A DNA stretch of 64,000 bases from Pelomonas margarita (GCF_043555875.1 NZ_JBIGHW010000005.1:124001-188000); one strand, 5' to 3'; numbered from the stretch's first letter, positions 1 to 8,089 are shown. Made by a program: numbers and translations. Notes: generated by a model not told the origin, from the sequence alone.

Positions 1-352
1 GGATGACAACCTGGACTTCGTTGAAGAAGCCTTCAGGGAACAGCGGGCGGATCGGGCGGTCGATCAGGCGGCTGGTCAGCGTCTCGTGCTCGGACGGACG
101 GCCTTCACGCTTGAAGAAGCTGCCGGGGATCTTGCCGGCGGCGTAGGTCTTCTCGAGGTAGTCAACGGTCAGCGGGAAGAAGTCCTGGCCGGCCTTGGCC
201 TCGGTCTTGGCGACCACGGTGGCCAGCACGACGGTGCCTTCGATGTTGACGAGGACGGCGCCGCTGGACTGGCGGGCGATCTCGCCCGTTTCCAGCACGA
301 CGTTGTGGTTGCCCCACTGGAACGACTTGGTGACCTTGTTGAACATGGACAT
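1..352 (-). CDS. pnp: Polyribonucleotide nucleotidyltransferase (PNPase), N-terminal part
   Basis: Only the first ~117 residues are in the window; the gene runs off the left edge. The product degrades RNA 3' to 5' using phosphate and is part of the cytoplasmic RNA degradosome. The visible protein begins MSMFNKVTKSFQWG and carries the first RNase PH domain signatures ETGEIARQ, FFPLTVDY, EKTYAAGKIPGSFFKREGRP and RLIDRPIRPLFPEGF, which are diagnostic of PNPase. Two in-frame ATGs exist (358 and 352); 352 is chosen because AGGAG at 359-363 lies six bases before it but abuts the other. It follows rpsO in the same direction, the classical rpsO-pnp order. Confidence 0.96.
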   Translation of the reverse strand, partial: MSMFNKVTKSFQWGNHNVVLETGEIARQSSGAVLVNIEGTVVLATVVAKTEAKAGQDFFPLTVDYLEKTYAAGKIPGSFFKREGRPSEHETLTSRLIDRPIRPLFPEGFFNEVQVVI

Positions 353-427
353 GCTCATCTCCTGGTTGTGATGGGCGCTTGCGGCGCCCGATGAAACCGG
401 AAACGAGGCTGGGTTTGGCCCAGATGC

Positions 428-465
428 CATTCCAGGGCGGCTCGGCAGAGAGCCGTCTTGGAATG
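428..465 (-). promoter_or_regulatory. Long hairpin in the pnp leader (possible RNase III processing site)
   Basis: CATTCCA (428-434) pairs with TGGAATG (459-465) and CGGCTC (438-443) with GAGCCG (450-455), giving an almost continuous 16-bp stem with a six-base loop between rpsO and pnp. In enterobacteria a similar pnp leader stem is cut by RNase III so that PNPase can repress itself. The position and shape suggest the same here; that role is inference. On the transcribed minus strand the stem has a small internal mismatch. Confidence 0.5.
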
Positions 466-505
466 ATCCGTGACCACGTCAGCTTGGTTCCGGCAGAAAG
501 ACGAA

Positions 506-540
506 GAGCCTGTACTGGGCTTGATGGACCAGACAGGCTC
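506..540 (-). terminator. Terminator-like hairpin after rpsO
   Basis: GAGCCTGT (506-513) and ACAGGCTC (533-540) form a perfect 8-bp stem 19 bases after the rpsO stop. On the minus strand it is followed by TTCGTCTTTCTG, a weak T-rich tract. It is probably a partial terminator or mRNA 3' stabiliser that allows read-through into pnp. Confidence 0.55.
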
Positions 541-558
541 CTCGACGGATTGGCTAGC

Positions 559-825
559 TTACTTGCGCAGACCCAGCTTCTGGATCAGGGCCACGTAGCG
601 GGCCGAGTCCACACGCTTCAGGTAGGCCAGCAGGCTCTTGCGCGTGTTGACCATCTTCAGCAGACCGCGGCGGCCGTGATGGTCCTTGGCGTGGGTCTTG
701 AAGTGGGGCGTCAGGTCGTTGATGCGGGCGGTTAGCAGAGCGACCTGGACTTCCGGGCTGCCGGTGTCGTTGGCGCTACGTGCGTTGGCCTTGACGATCT
801 CGGCCTTCTTTTCGGCGATGGACAT
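559..825 (-). CDS. rpsO: 30S ribosomal protein S15
   Basis: An 88-residue protein beginning MSIAEKKAEIVKANARS and containing the S15 signatures NDTGSPEVQVALLTARI, KDHHGRRGLL and YLKRVDSARY, ending QKLGLRK. S15 is a primary binder of the central 16S rRNA domain in the small subunit. The length matches the family (about 89 aa). The ATG at 823-825 is chosen because the family signature starts there; an open frame continues upstream without homology. A weak GGAAAAC Shine-Dalgarno precedes it, and the ~150-nt leader leaves room for the S15 autoregulatory fold known in other bacteria. Lies upstream of pnp. Confidence 0.97.
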   Translation of the reverse strand: MSIAEKKAEIVKANARSANDTGSPEVQVALLTARINDLTPHFKTHAKDHHGRRGLLKMVNTRKSLLAYLKRVDSARYVALIQKLGLRK

Positions 826-981
826 TTGTTTTCCAAAAGGTTTCGGAAGTCCGGCCGGGCGAGACGCAACCAAAGGCGCTGCCGCAGACGGTTTCCGGGG
901 TTGACTTGCGGACACGGGGGAAACCGCCCCGAGCCGTGCTAGTGATCTGCGCAAAGGTTGCCCAGCACGCAGAACTCGTGG

Positions 982-1010
982 ATTCTAGCCCAAAGCCGGA
1001 AGCAGCCCAA
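982..1010 (-). promoter_or_regulatory. Sigma-70-type promoter of rpsO
   Basis: On the minus strand TTGGGC (1010-1005) and TAGAAT (987-982) are separated by exactly 17 bases. The predicted start leaves a leader of roughly 150 nt before rpsO. No alternative this good is seen in the region. Confidence 0.65.
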
Positions 1011-1122
1011 ACCGCGACCGGCCAAGCGGGCACAAGTCGGGGTGCGAACGCCGGGTTTCAAGAGCCGAAACCGCCCTGCCCCTGCAAATGCGTGACTTCT
1101 CTTGCCGGCCTGCTCAAACGCT

Positions 1123-1150
1123 CTTGAAGCGCCTGGCGGCCGCCCTATCT
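1123..1150 (+). promoter_or_regulatory. Sigma-32-type heat-shock promoter
   Basis: CTTGAAG (1123-1129) and CCCTATCT (1143-1150) match the heat-shock -35 (CTTGAAA) and -10 (CCCCATNT) elements with one difference in each. The spacing is 14 bases from CTTGAA to CCCTAT, within the known range. It lies about 60 bases before a small heat-shock protein gene, which is the expected target. Confidence 0.7.
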
Positions 1151-1209
1151 CCGGGTCATCGGGTGCTGCTCCCGAACGGTTCAGCAGCGCAAACCAACGG
1201 AGTCTTTCC

Positions 1210-1605
1210 ATGTTCTACCTGACCCACCCTGCCCGTGTCGCCCGCGCCCTGCGCCAGTTCGATACCGACGTCGCCCGCACGCCGGCGCTCGACATCGCCG
1301 AGGACGACAAGGCCTACAGCGTGACCGTCGACATGCCCGGCGTCAGCAAGGAAGCGGTCAAGGTCCGTATCGAAGGCCGCCGTGTGCACATCGAGACCGC
1401 CAACGCCAACGCCGACGCCGCCGCGCCGACCGACGGCTCCCGCATGCTGTACCGCGAACGCCGCGCCGCCAGCTACGCCCGCAGCTTCTCGCTGCCAGTG
1501 GAGATCGACCAGACCCAGTCGCAGGCCCGCTTCGACAACGGCGTACTGACGCTGACGCTGGTCAAGCGCGTCGCCGAGAACGGCGGCCTGTTGAACGTCC
1601 TCTGA
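1210..1605 (+). CDS. Small heat-shock protein, Hsp20/alpha-crystallin family
   Basis: 131 residues starting MFYLTHPARVARALRQFD. Residues ~25-131 form an alpha-crystallin domain: PALDIAEDDKAYSVTVDMPG, then VKVRIEGRRVHIE, then YARSFSLPVEID and the closing FDNGVLTLTLVKR. Such proteins are ATP-independent holdases that bind unfolding proteins in the cytoplasm. The start is set by CGGAG a few bases upstream; the frame extends further upstream but without homology. The sigma-32-like promoter agrees with heat induction. It is monocistronic and convergent with tsaD. Confidence 0.9.
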   Translation: MFYLTHPARVARALRQFDTDVARTPALDIAEDDKAYSVTVDMPGVSKEAVKVRIEGRRVHIETANANADAAAPTDGSRMLYRERRAASYARSFSLPVEIDQTQSQARFDNGVLTLTLVKRVAENGGLLNVL

Positions 1606-1630
1606 GCCGCAGACCGCTGACGCCGGCGCG

Positions 1631-2671
1631 TCAGCTGCCAAGCTCCCAGCGTGGGCGCACCTCGAAACCGCCGTCCCGCCGGGGCTGCGCCATGTCGCGC
1701 TGCACGCGCAGCGCGGCGGCCATCGCGATCATGGCGCCGTTGTCGGTGCACAGCGACAACTCGGGATAGTGCACGCGAACGCCGCGCTTGGCACAGGCGG
1801 CGTTCAACTGCTCGCGCAACCTCGCGTTGGCGCCCACGCCGCCCGCCACCACCAGGCGCTTCAGCCCGGTTTCCTTCAGAGCCAGCAGCGACTTCTTCAC
1901 CAGCACGTCGACGATGGCAGCCTGCGTAGACGCGGCCAGGTCGGCTCGGGTCTGATCGCAGGGGGCCTCACCGATCTTCTTCACCTGCGTGAGCACGGCC
2001 GTCTTCAGGCCGGCGAAGCTGAAGTCCGGCTTGCCGCTGTGCAGCAGCGGGCGCGGCAGCGCATACGCCTCGGGGTCACCGAACTCGGCCATGCGCGCCA
2101 GGTGCGGGCCGCCGGGATACGGCAACCCCAGCAGCTTGGCACTCTTGTCGAAGGCCTCGCCAGCGGCGTCGTCAATGGTCTCACCGAGGATCGCGTAGCT
2201 GCCGACGTCGTCCACGCGCATCAGCTGCGTGTGACCGCCGCTGACCAGCAGCGCGACGAAAGGGAACTGCGGCGGGTCGGCCGACAGGAATGGCGACAGC
2301 AGATGCCCTTCCAGGTGATGGATGGGAAGCGCCGGCACGTCCAGCGACGCGGCCAGCGACACCGCCACGCCGGCGCCCACGAGAAGCGCGCCCGCGAGTC
2401 CCGGGCCCTGCGTGTAGGCGATCAGATCGATGTCATCCAGCGCCAGGCCGGCCTGCGACAGCACTTCGCGCGTCAGCGGCAGCACGCGGCGCACGTGGTC
2501 GCGCGACGCCAGCTCGGGCACCACGCCACCGTAGGCCTGGTGCATGCTGATCTGGCTATGCAGCGCCTGCGCCAGCAGATTCGGCGGCGCATCGCCCGCC
2601 ACCTCGACAAGCGCCACCCCGGTCTCGTCGCAGGACGATTCGAAGCCGAGGATGCGCCGCACCGAACTCAC
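1631..2671 (-). CDS. tsaD: tRNA N6-threonylcarbamoyladenosine transferase subunit TsaD
   Basis: 346 residues beginning MSSVRRILGFESSCDETGVA, the typical N-terminus of the Kae1/TsaD/Qri7 ASKHA family. Metal-binding histidines appear in HHLEGHLLSPF (H119, H123), and ALLVSGGHTQL and VVAGGVGANARLRE are family signatures. With TsaB and TsaE it transfers threonylcarbamoyl from TC-AMP to A37 of ANN-decoding tRNAs. The start ATG overlaps the fdx stop (ATGA), so it appears to be the last, translationally coupled gene of the isc operon. TsaB and TsaE are not in the window. Confidence 0.96.
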   Translation of the reverse strand: MSSVRRILGFESSCDETGVALVEVAGDAPPNLLAQALHSQISMHQAYGGVVPELASRDHVRRVLPLTREVLSQAGLALDDIDLIAYTQGPGLAGALLVGAGVAVSLAASLDVPALPIHHLEGHLLSPFLSADPPQFPFVALLVSGGHTQLMRVDDVGSYAILGETIDDAAGEAFDKSAKLLGLPYPGGPHLARMAEFGDPEAYALPRPLLHSGKPDFSFAGLKTAVLTQVKKIGEAPCDQTRADLAASTQAAIVDVLVKKSLLALKETGLKRLVVAGGVGANARLREQLNAACAKRGVRVHYPELSLCTDNGAMIAMAAALRVQRDMAQPRRDGGFEVRPRWELGS

Positions 2672-3006
2672 TTGCCTTCCTTGGCGTGGTTGATCGAGTA
2701 CTTGGGAATCTCGACCGTGATGTCCTGCTGACGCAGCAGTGCCTGGCAGGACAGGCGCGAGTCAGGCTCCAACCCCCATGCACGATCGAGCATGTCTTCC
2801 TCATCCTCTTCCATCGCACTCAGCGAACGGCCGCCTTCGCGCACGATGACGTGGCAGGTCGTGCAGGCGCAGACCTGGTCGCAGGCATGCTCGATGCGGA
2901 TGTCGTTGGCCAGCAGCACTTCGCAGATGGAGGTGCCGGGCACCCCGGTCAGCGTTGCACCCTCGGGGCAGTACTCGGCATGCGGCAGGATCTTGATGAC
3001 GGGCAT
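2668..3006 (-). CDS. fdx: ISC-type [2Fe-2S] ferredoxin
   Basis: 112 residues from MPVIKILPHAEYCPEG. Adrenodoxin-type cluster ligands lie in HACDQVCACTTCHVIV (C-X5-C-X2-C) plus the later Cys in SRLSCQALL. Fdx supplies electrons for cluster assembly on IscU. The start at 3006 is preceded by CTGAGA at good spacing; an upstream ATG (3033) would lie inside the hscA end. Sits between hscA and tsaD in the isc operon. Confidence 0.95.
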   Translation of the reverse strand: MPVIKILPHAEYCPEGATLTGVPGTSICEVLLANDIRIEHACDQVCACTTCHVIVREGGRSLSAMEEDEEDMLDRAWGLEPDSRLSCQALLRQQDITVEIPKYSINHAKEGK

Positions 3007-3016
3007 AGTGTGAATC

Positions 3017-4861
3017 TCAGAGTTGGCTGACATCGCGGCCCGTCAGGGCGCGGGCAATGGAGCGGTTCATGCGTTCGGCGGCAAAGCCTTCGGTGGCTTC
3101 GGCCAGGGCCTTGACGGCGGCGTCGATGGCATCGGCATCGTCGGTCATGGCGGCCAGGGCCAACAGACGGCCGTCCAGCGCCTCGCGCTCGGCGTCAGGC
3201 AACAGGTCGCCATCGGCCGCCAGCGCGCTGCGCGTGGCGAGCACCATGCGCTCAGCTTCAACGCGGGCCTCGCGCAGCTTGCGCGCAGCCATGTCAGCAT
3301 CGGCGCTGGCAAAGCCGTCTTTCAACATGCCAGCAATCTGGTCGTCGGACAGGCCGTAGCTAGGCTTGACGGTGATGGCGGCCTGCACGCCCGAGGTCAG
3401 CTCCTCTGCGGACACGCTGAGCAGGCCGTCGGCATCGACCTGAAAGCTGACGCGAATGCGCGCCGCACCGGCCGCCATCGGCGGGATGCCGCGCAGCTCG
3501 AAGCGCGCCAGCGACCGGCACTCGCTGACCAGCTCGCGTTCGCCCTGAACGACGTGCACCGCCAGCGCGGTCTGGCCGTCCTTGAAGGTCGTGAAGTCCT
3601 GGGCCTTGGCGACGGGGATGGTCGAGTTGCGCTCGATGACGCGCTCCACCAGGCCACCCATCGTTTCCAGCCCTAGCGACAGCGGGATCACGTCCAACAG
3701 CAGGATCTCGCCATCGGCGGCATTGCCGGCGAGCTGATTGGCCTGGATGGCCGCGCCGAGCGCGACGACTTCGTCGGGGTTCAGGTTGGTCAGCACCTCG
3801 CGGCCGAACAGCTCACTGACGGCCCGGCGCACGACGGGCATGCGCGTGGAGCCGCCGACCATCACCGCGCCCTGCACGTCCGCTGGCTTGACCTTGGCGT
3901 CGCGCAGCACGCGCTTCACGACAGACAGCGTCTTGGCGATCAGCGGCTGCGTCAGCTCTTCAAACTGGGAGCGCGTGACGACAACGCGCAATTCGCCGGC
4001 ATCCAGCGCGGCAACAAGCTCGGTCGAGTCGGTGTCGGACAGCGCCTCCTTGGCGGCCCGCGCCGCGACGAGGACAGCGCGCTTGTCGTGCGCCGAAGCC
4101 AGGGCGCGGCCGGCCAAGGCCCAATCGGCCAGCACGCGGTCGAAGTCGTCGCCGCCCAGCGCCGCATCGCCGCCCGTCGCCACCACCTCGAACACGCCAC
4201 GCGTCAGGCGCAGCAGCGAGATGTCGAAAGTGCCACCGCCCAGGTCGTAGACGGCATAGAGGCCTTCGCTGGCGTTGTCCAGCCCGTAAGCGATGGCCGC
4301 GGCCGTCGGCTCGTTGATGAGGCGCAGCACCTTCAGGCCGGCCAGCTCGGCCGCATCCTTGGTGGCCTGGCGCTGGGCGTCATCGAAATAGGCCGGCACC
4401 GTGATGACGGCGCCGAACAGGTCGTCGAGGAAGCTGTCCTCGGCGCGGAAGCGCAGCGTAGCCAGGATCTCGGCCGACACCTCGACGGGGCTCTTCACAC
4501 CATCACGCGTGACGATGCCCAGCATGCCGGGACGGTCTTCAAACTGATAGGGCAGATGCTCGCGGTTGGCGACATCAGCCACCGCCCGACCCATGAAACG
4601 CTTGACCGAGACGATGGTGTTCTCGGGGTCTTCGGCCTGCGCGGCCAGCGCGTCGATGCCGATCTGGCGGCCGCCTTCGGGCAGGTAGCGCACCGCAGAC
4701 GGCAGGATCACGCGACCCTGTTCATCAGGCAGGCACTCGGCCACGCCGTGGCGCACGGCGGCGACCAGCGAGTGCGTCGTGCCCAGGTCGATGCCGACGG
4801 CAATGCGGCGCTGGTGCGGGTCGGGCGAAGCGCCGGGTTCGGAAATCTGGAGGAGAGCCAT
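3017..4861 (-). CDS. hscA: Fe-S assembly chaperone HscA (Hsp70 family)
   Basis: 614 residues, the usual HscA length. The ATPase domain shows GIDLGTTHSLVAA near the N-terminus, INEPTAAAIAYGL and YDLGGGTFDISLLRL, then MVGGSTRMPVVRRAV. The substrate-binding domain and helical lid follow from about residue 390. HscA with HscB releases clusters from IscU, recognising its LPPVK motif, which is present in the IscU encoded here. Located between hscB and fdx, five bases after hscB. Confidence 0.97.
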   Translation of the reverse strand: MALLQISEPGASPDPHQRRIAVGIDLGTTHSLVAAVRHGVAECLPDEQGRVILPSAVRYLPEGGRQIGIDALAAQAEDPENTIVSVKRFMGRAVADVANREHLPYQFEDRPGMLGIVTRDGVKSPVEVSAEILATLRFRAEDSFLDDLFGAVITVPAYFDDAQRQATKDAAELAGLKVLRLINEPTAAAIAYGLDNASEGLYAVYDLGGGTFDISLLRLTRGVFEVVATGGDAALGGDDFDRVLADWALAGRALASAHDKRAVLVAARAAKEALSDTDSTELVAALDAGELRVVVTRSQFEELTQPLIAKTLSVVKRVLRDAKVKPADVQGAVMVGGSTRMPVVRRAVSELFGREVLTNLNPDEVVALGAAIQANQLAGNAADGEILLLDVIPLSLGLETMGGLVERVIERNSTIPVAKAQDFTTFKDGQTALAVHVVQGERELVSECRSLARFELRGIPPMAAGAARIRVSFQVDADGLLSVSAEELTSGVQAAITVKPSYGLSDDQIAGMLKDGFASADADMAARKLREARVEAERMVLATRSALAADGDLLPDAEREALDGRLLALAAMTDDADAIDAAVKALAEATEGFAAERMNRSIARALTGRDVSQL

Positions 4862-4866
4862 GAGAT

Positions 4867-5385
4867 TCAGGCGTCGAGCGCCGCAAGGCGCTGGTCAATG
4901 TCGGCCCGGAAGCGCTGGATGAACATCAGCGCGCGGACCTGGGATGCGGCAGCCGGAGCATCACCCGCCTCGTCGAGCAGGCGCTGCACGGTGTCGAGCG
5001 CGGCGGCTTCGGCGTGGGCTGCGTCGTCGTCGAGGGCGGTCAGCGCGGCCTCGTCGTTCGCATCGTCCAGCGCCTCACGCCATTCCATCTGCTGCACCAG
5101 GAAAGCGGTGGGCATGGCCGTGTTGTTCTCGGCCTGCACCGGCGCACCTCGCAGTTCGCACAGATAAGCAGCGCGCTTCAGCGGGTCCTTCATGCGCTGG
5201 TAGCCCTCGTTGACACGCATCGCCCATTGCATCGCCACGCGCTGCGCAGCGGCACCTTCTGCGGAGAAACGGTCGGGGTGGACTTCGGCCTGCAGCGCCT
5301 TCCAGCGCGCCGCGATGGCAGCACCATCCTGGGCCTGCGTTTCAGGCAGGCCGAAGAGCTGGAAGTCGTTGTCGGTGAGGCGCAT
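4867..5385 (-). CDS. hscB: Co-chaperone HscB (J-domain protein)
   Basis: 172 residues. The N-terminal J domain has the HPD triad at residues 36-38 (EVHPDRF) and the C-terminal half is a three-helix IscU-binding region (ALDDANDEAALTAL onward). HscB delivers IscU to HscA and stimulates its ATPase. The length agrees with the family (about 171 aa). Operon position iscA-hscB-hscA is canonical. Confidence 0.95.
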   Translation of the reverse strand: MRLTDNDFQLFGLPETQAQDGAAIAARWKALQAEVHPDRFSAEGAAAQRVAMQWAMRVNEGYQRMKDPLKRAAYLCELRGAPVQAENNTAMPTAFLVQQMEWREALDDANDEAALTALDDDAAHAEAAALDTVQRLLDEAGDAPAAASQVRALMFIQRFRADIDQRLAALDA

Positions 5386-5440
5386 GGCAGGAATGAAAAA
5401 GGCGCGGTCTGCACCGCGCCCATCATCGATTCAGGAAAGA

Positions 5441-5764
5441 TTAGACACGGAAGGACTCGCCGCAGCCGCACTTGTCCTTTTCGCGCGGGTTGCGGAACTT
5501 GAAGCCTTCATTCAGGCCTTCGCGCACGAAGTCCAGCTCGGTGCCATCGAGGTAGGGCAGGCTCTTGGGGTCGATGAGGATCTTGACCTCATGACCTTCG
5601 AAGACCACATCCTCGGGCGCCACGTCGTCGGCGTACTCGAGCTTGTAGGCCAGGCCCGAGCAGCCGGTCGTCTTCACGCCCAGGCGAACGCCCACGCCCT
5701 TGCCGCGCTTGGCGATGTAGCGCTTGACGTGGCGGGCCGCGGCTTCGGTCAGCGTGACGGCCAT
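5441..5764 (-). CDS. iscA: A-type iron-sulfur carrier IscA
   Basis: 107 residues with the three conserved ligands C35 (TTGCSGLAY), C99 and C101 (KCGCGESF), exactly the E. coli IscA positions. A-type carriers pass clusters from IscU to target apoproteins or hold iron. The ATG is one base beyond the iscU stop, so the genes are cotranscribed. Confidence 0.95.
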   Translation of the reverse strand: MAVTLTEAAARHVKRYIAKRGKGVGVRLGVKTTGCSGLAYKLEYADDVAPEDVVFEGHEVKILIDPKSLPYLDGTELDFVREGLNEGFKFRNPREKDKCGCGESFRV

Positions 5765-5765
5765 C

Positions 5766-6155
5766 TCAGTTGGCGGCGTGCTTAGCGCGGTAGTCGTCCA
5801 CTGCGGCCTTGATGGCGTCTTCGGCCAGGATGGAGCAGTGGATCTTGACCGGCGGCAGCGCCAGTTCTTCGGCGATCTGCGTGTTCTTGATCGTCAGCGC
5901 TTCGTCCAGGCTCTTGCCCTTGACCCACTCAGTCACAAGCGAGCTGGAGGCGATGGCCGAGCCACAGCCGTAGGTCTTGAACTTGGCGTCCTCGATGAGG
6001 CCGGTCGCCGGGTTCACCTTGATCTGCAGCTTCATCACGTCGCCGCAGGCCGGCGCGCCGACCATGCCGGTGCCGACGTCTTCGTCGCCGTTGTCGAACT
6101 TGCCGACGTTGCGCGGGTTTTCGTAGTGGTCGACGACCTTGTCGCTGTATGCCAT
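5766..6155 (-). CDS. iscU: Fe-S cluster scaffold IscU
   Basis: 129 residues from MAYSDKVVDHYENPRNVG. Cluster ligands are C37 (GAPACGDV, with the neighbouring Asp), C64 (YGCGSAIAS) and C107 (KIHCSILAED). The HscA recognition motif LPPVK precedes the last Cys. IscU is the platform on which IscS-derived sulfur and iron form a [2Fe-2S] cluster. AAGGAGAACAAC before the ATG at 6153-6155 decides the start over an upstream in-frame codon. Confidence 0.97.
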   Translation of the reverse strand: MAYSDKVVDHYENPRNVGKFDNGDEDVGTGMVGAPACGDVMKLQIKVNPATGLIEDAKFKTYGCGSAIASSSLVTEWVKGKSLDEALTIKNTQIAEELALPPVKIHCSILAEDAIKAAVDDYRAKHAAN

Positions 6156-6165
6156 GTTGTTCTCC

Positions 6166-7386
6166 TTAGTGGGCGGCCCACTGAATGGTCGAGAGGTCGA
6201 CACCGTCCTTGAACATGTCCCACAGCGGGGACAGCTCGCGCAGCTTGGCGACGCGGTCGGTCAGCACACTGATGGCGTAGTCGATCTCTTCTTCGGTCGT
6301 GAAACGGCCGATGGTCATGCGAAGCGAGCTGTGAGCCAGCTCATCGCTGCGGCCCAGGGCGCGCAGCACATAGCTAGGCTCCAGGCTGGCCGACGTGCAG
6401 GCTGAGCCCGACGACACCGCCAGACCCTTGACCCCCATGATCAGCGACTCGCCCTCGACATAGTTGAACGAGATGTTCAGGTTATGGGGCACGCGCCGCT
6501 CGAGGTCGCCGTTGATGAAGGTCTGCTCGATGCCCGACAGCCCCTTGACGAGGCGGTCGTGCAGCGCGCGGATGCGCTCGTTCTCGGCCCCCATCTCTTC
6601 ACGGGCGATACGGAAGGCCTCGCCCATGCCGACGATCTGGTGCACCGGCAGCGTGCCGGAGCGCATGCCGCGTTCATGGCCACCACCGTGCATCTGCGCT
6701 TCGAGGCGCACACGCGGCTTGCGGCGCACGTAGAGCGCACCGATGCCCTTGGGGCCGTAGCTCTTGTGCGAGGCCAGGCTCATCAGGTCGATGGGCAGCT
6801 TGGCGAGGTCGATCTCAACCTTGCCGGTGGCCTGGGCTGCGTCGACGTGGAAGATGACACCGCGCTCGCGGCACAGATTGCCCAGCGCAACGACGTCCTG
6901 GATAACGCCGATCTCGTTGTTCACGTACATGACCGACGCCAGGATGGTGTCCGGGCGCAGCGCGGCCTTGAACGCTTCCAGGTCGACGAGGCCGTTTTCC
7001 AGCACATCGAGGTAGGTCACGTCGAAGCCCTGGCGCTCCAGCTCACGCATGGTGTCGAGCACGGCCTTGTGCTCGGTCTTCACGGTGATCAGGTGCTTGC
7101 CGCGCGTCTTATAGAACTGCGCGGCGCCCTTCAGCGCCAGGTTATTGGACTCGGTAGCACCCGAGGTCCAGACGATCTCGCGCGGGTCCGCGCCGATCAG
7201 CTCGGCCACCTGCACGCGCGCCTTCTCGACGGCCTCTTCCGCTTCCCAGCCCCAGGCGTGACTGCGTGACGCCGGGTTGCCGAAGTGCTCGCGCAGCCAG
7301 GGGATCATCGCGTCCACCACGCGGGGGTCGCACGGCGTCGTCGCGCCGTAATCGAGGTAGATCGGGAAGTGCGGGGTCATGTCCAT
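6166..7386 (-). CDS. iscS: Cysteine desulfurase IscS
   Basis: 406 residues beginning MDMTPHFPIYLDYGATTP. PLP-binding SLASHKSYGPKGIGALYV carries the Schiff-base Lys, and SSGSACTSASLEPSYVLRA is the flexible loop with the persulfide-forming Cys. It converts cysteine to alanine and passes sulfur to IscU and to tRNA thiolation. A second ATG two codons on (7380) is also possible, since neither has a clear Shine-Dalgarno. Ten bases upstream of iscU. Confidence 0.97.
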   Translation of the reverse strand: MDMTPHFPIYLDYGATTPCDPRVVDAMIPWLREHFGNPASRSHAWGWEAEEAVEKARVQVAELIGADPREIVWTSGATESNNLALKGAAQFYKTRGKHLITVKTEHKAVLDTMRELERQGFDVTYLDVLENGLVDLEAFKAALRPDTILASVMYVNNEIGVIQDVVALGNLCRERGVIFHVDAAQATGKVEIDLAKLPIDLMSLASHKSYGPKGIGALYVRRKPRVRLEAQMHGGGHERGMRSGTLPVHQIVGMGEAFRIAREEMGAENERIRALHDRLVKGLSGIEQTFINGDLERRVPHNLNISFNYVEGESLIMGVKGLAVSSGSACTSASLEPSYVLRALGRSDELAHSSLRMTIGRFTTEEEIDYAISVLTDRVAKLRELSPLWDMFKDGVDLSTIQWAAH

Positions 7387-7422
7387 GGAACGACTACTTT
7401 TGAGTTCTTCTGACAGGGTGAC

Positions 7423-7956
7423 TTACTTACTGAACGCGCCACCGAGCGCGAACACCGAATTCGGTGCCGTCACGCGGATGGGCTTGAGCACGGGCTGGCT
7501 GGAGATCGCGCGCTTGACCGGCGCCGCCTCGACCTCGAAGCCCTTGGCCAGTTGCTCGTCCGCCAGCTTACGCAGCGACACGGAGTCGAGATACTCGATC
7601 ATCTTGGCGTTCAGATTGGTCCAGAGTTCGTGGGTGATGCAGCGCCCGCTGTCTTCGCCCATGCAGTTTTCCTTGCCGCCGCAGCCGGTGGCATCCAGTG
7701 CCTCATCAACGGCGACGATGATGTCGGCGACCGTGATGTCCTCGGCCTTGCGGCCCAGCGAGTAGCCGCCGCCCGGGCCGCGGGTGCTTTCCACCAGTTC
7801 ATGGCGGCGCAGCTTGCCGAACAGCTGCTCCAGGTAAGAGAGCGAAATCTGCTGCCGCTGGCTGATGGCCGCCAGGGCAACCGGGCCGGTATTCTCGCGC
7901 AGCGCCAGATCCAGCATCGCGGTGACTGCAAACCGGCCTTTGGTGGTGAGACGCAT
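7423..7956 (-). CDS. iscR: Rrf2-family Fe-S regulator IscR
   Basis: 177 residues starting MRLTTKGRFAVTAMLDLAL, with a winged helix-turn-helix at about residues 28-66 and the [2Fe-2S] ligands C92, C98 and C106 plus H109 in GCGGKENCMGEDSGRCITHE. The last Cys-His pair is two residues later than in E. coli IscR. Holo-IscR represses its own operon. It is the first gene of the isc operon, preceded by a possible IscR box at 8055-8069, and AAGGAG lies just before the ATG. The C-terminal tail is low in complexity. Confidence 0.96.
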   Translation of the reverse strand: MRLTTKGRFAVTAMLDLALRENTGPVALAAISQRQQISLSYLEQLFGKLRRHELVESTRGPGGGYSLGRKAEDITVADIIVAVDEALDATGCGGKENCMGEDSGRCITHELWTNLNAKMIEYLDSVSLRKLADEQLAKGFEVEAAPVKRAISSQPVLKPIRVTAPNSVFALGGAFSK

Positions 7957-8054
7957 GTGAAACTCCTTGGCGAGATGCCCGGACCGGATTTGTCCAGGTC
8001 ATTGATTCGGGGTTAACCCGTGATGGCCGGGACAATAGCCGAGCGAATCATTTC

Positions 8055-8069
8055 CGATGATTTTACTCG
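8055..8069 (-). promoter_or_regulatory. Candidate IscR type-1 binding site
   Basis: On the minus strand CGAGTAAAATCATCG matches the type-1 IscR core YGACTRWWWYAGTCR at 12 of 15 positions. It lies about 100 bases upstream of iscR, consistent with autorepression. The consensus is from memory and the match is imperfect. Confidence 0.4.
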
Positions 8070-8089
8070 ACTACTGAATAGGCGCGACG

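Larger units (their letters stand above)
826..1209. other. Divergent promoter region between rpsO and the small heat-shock gene
   Basis: 384 bases without a convincing gene. It holds a sigma-70-type promoter reading toward rpsO (982-1010) and a sigma-32-type promoter reading toward the heat-shock gene (1123-1150). Short frames across it show no recognisable protein features. Confidence 0.7.

Noticed and set aside
1102..1209. An N-terminal extension of the small heat-shock protein
   Set aside because: It would begin upstream of the predicted heat-shock promoter and has no alpha-crystallin similarity; CGGAG supports 1210.
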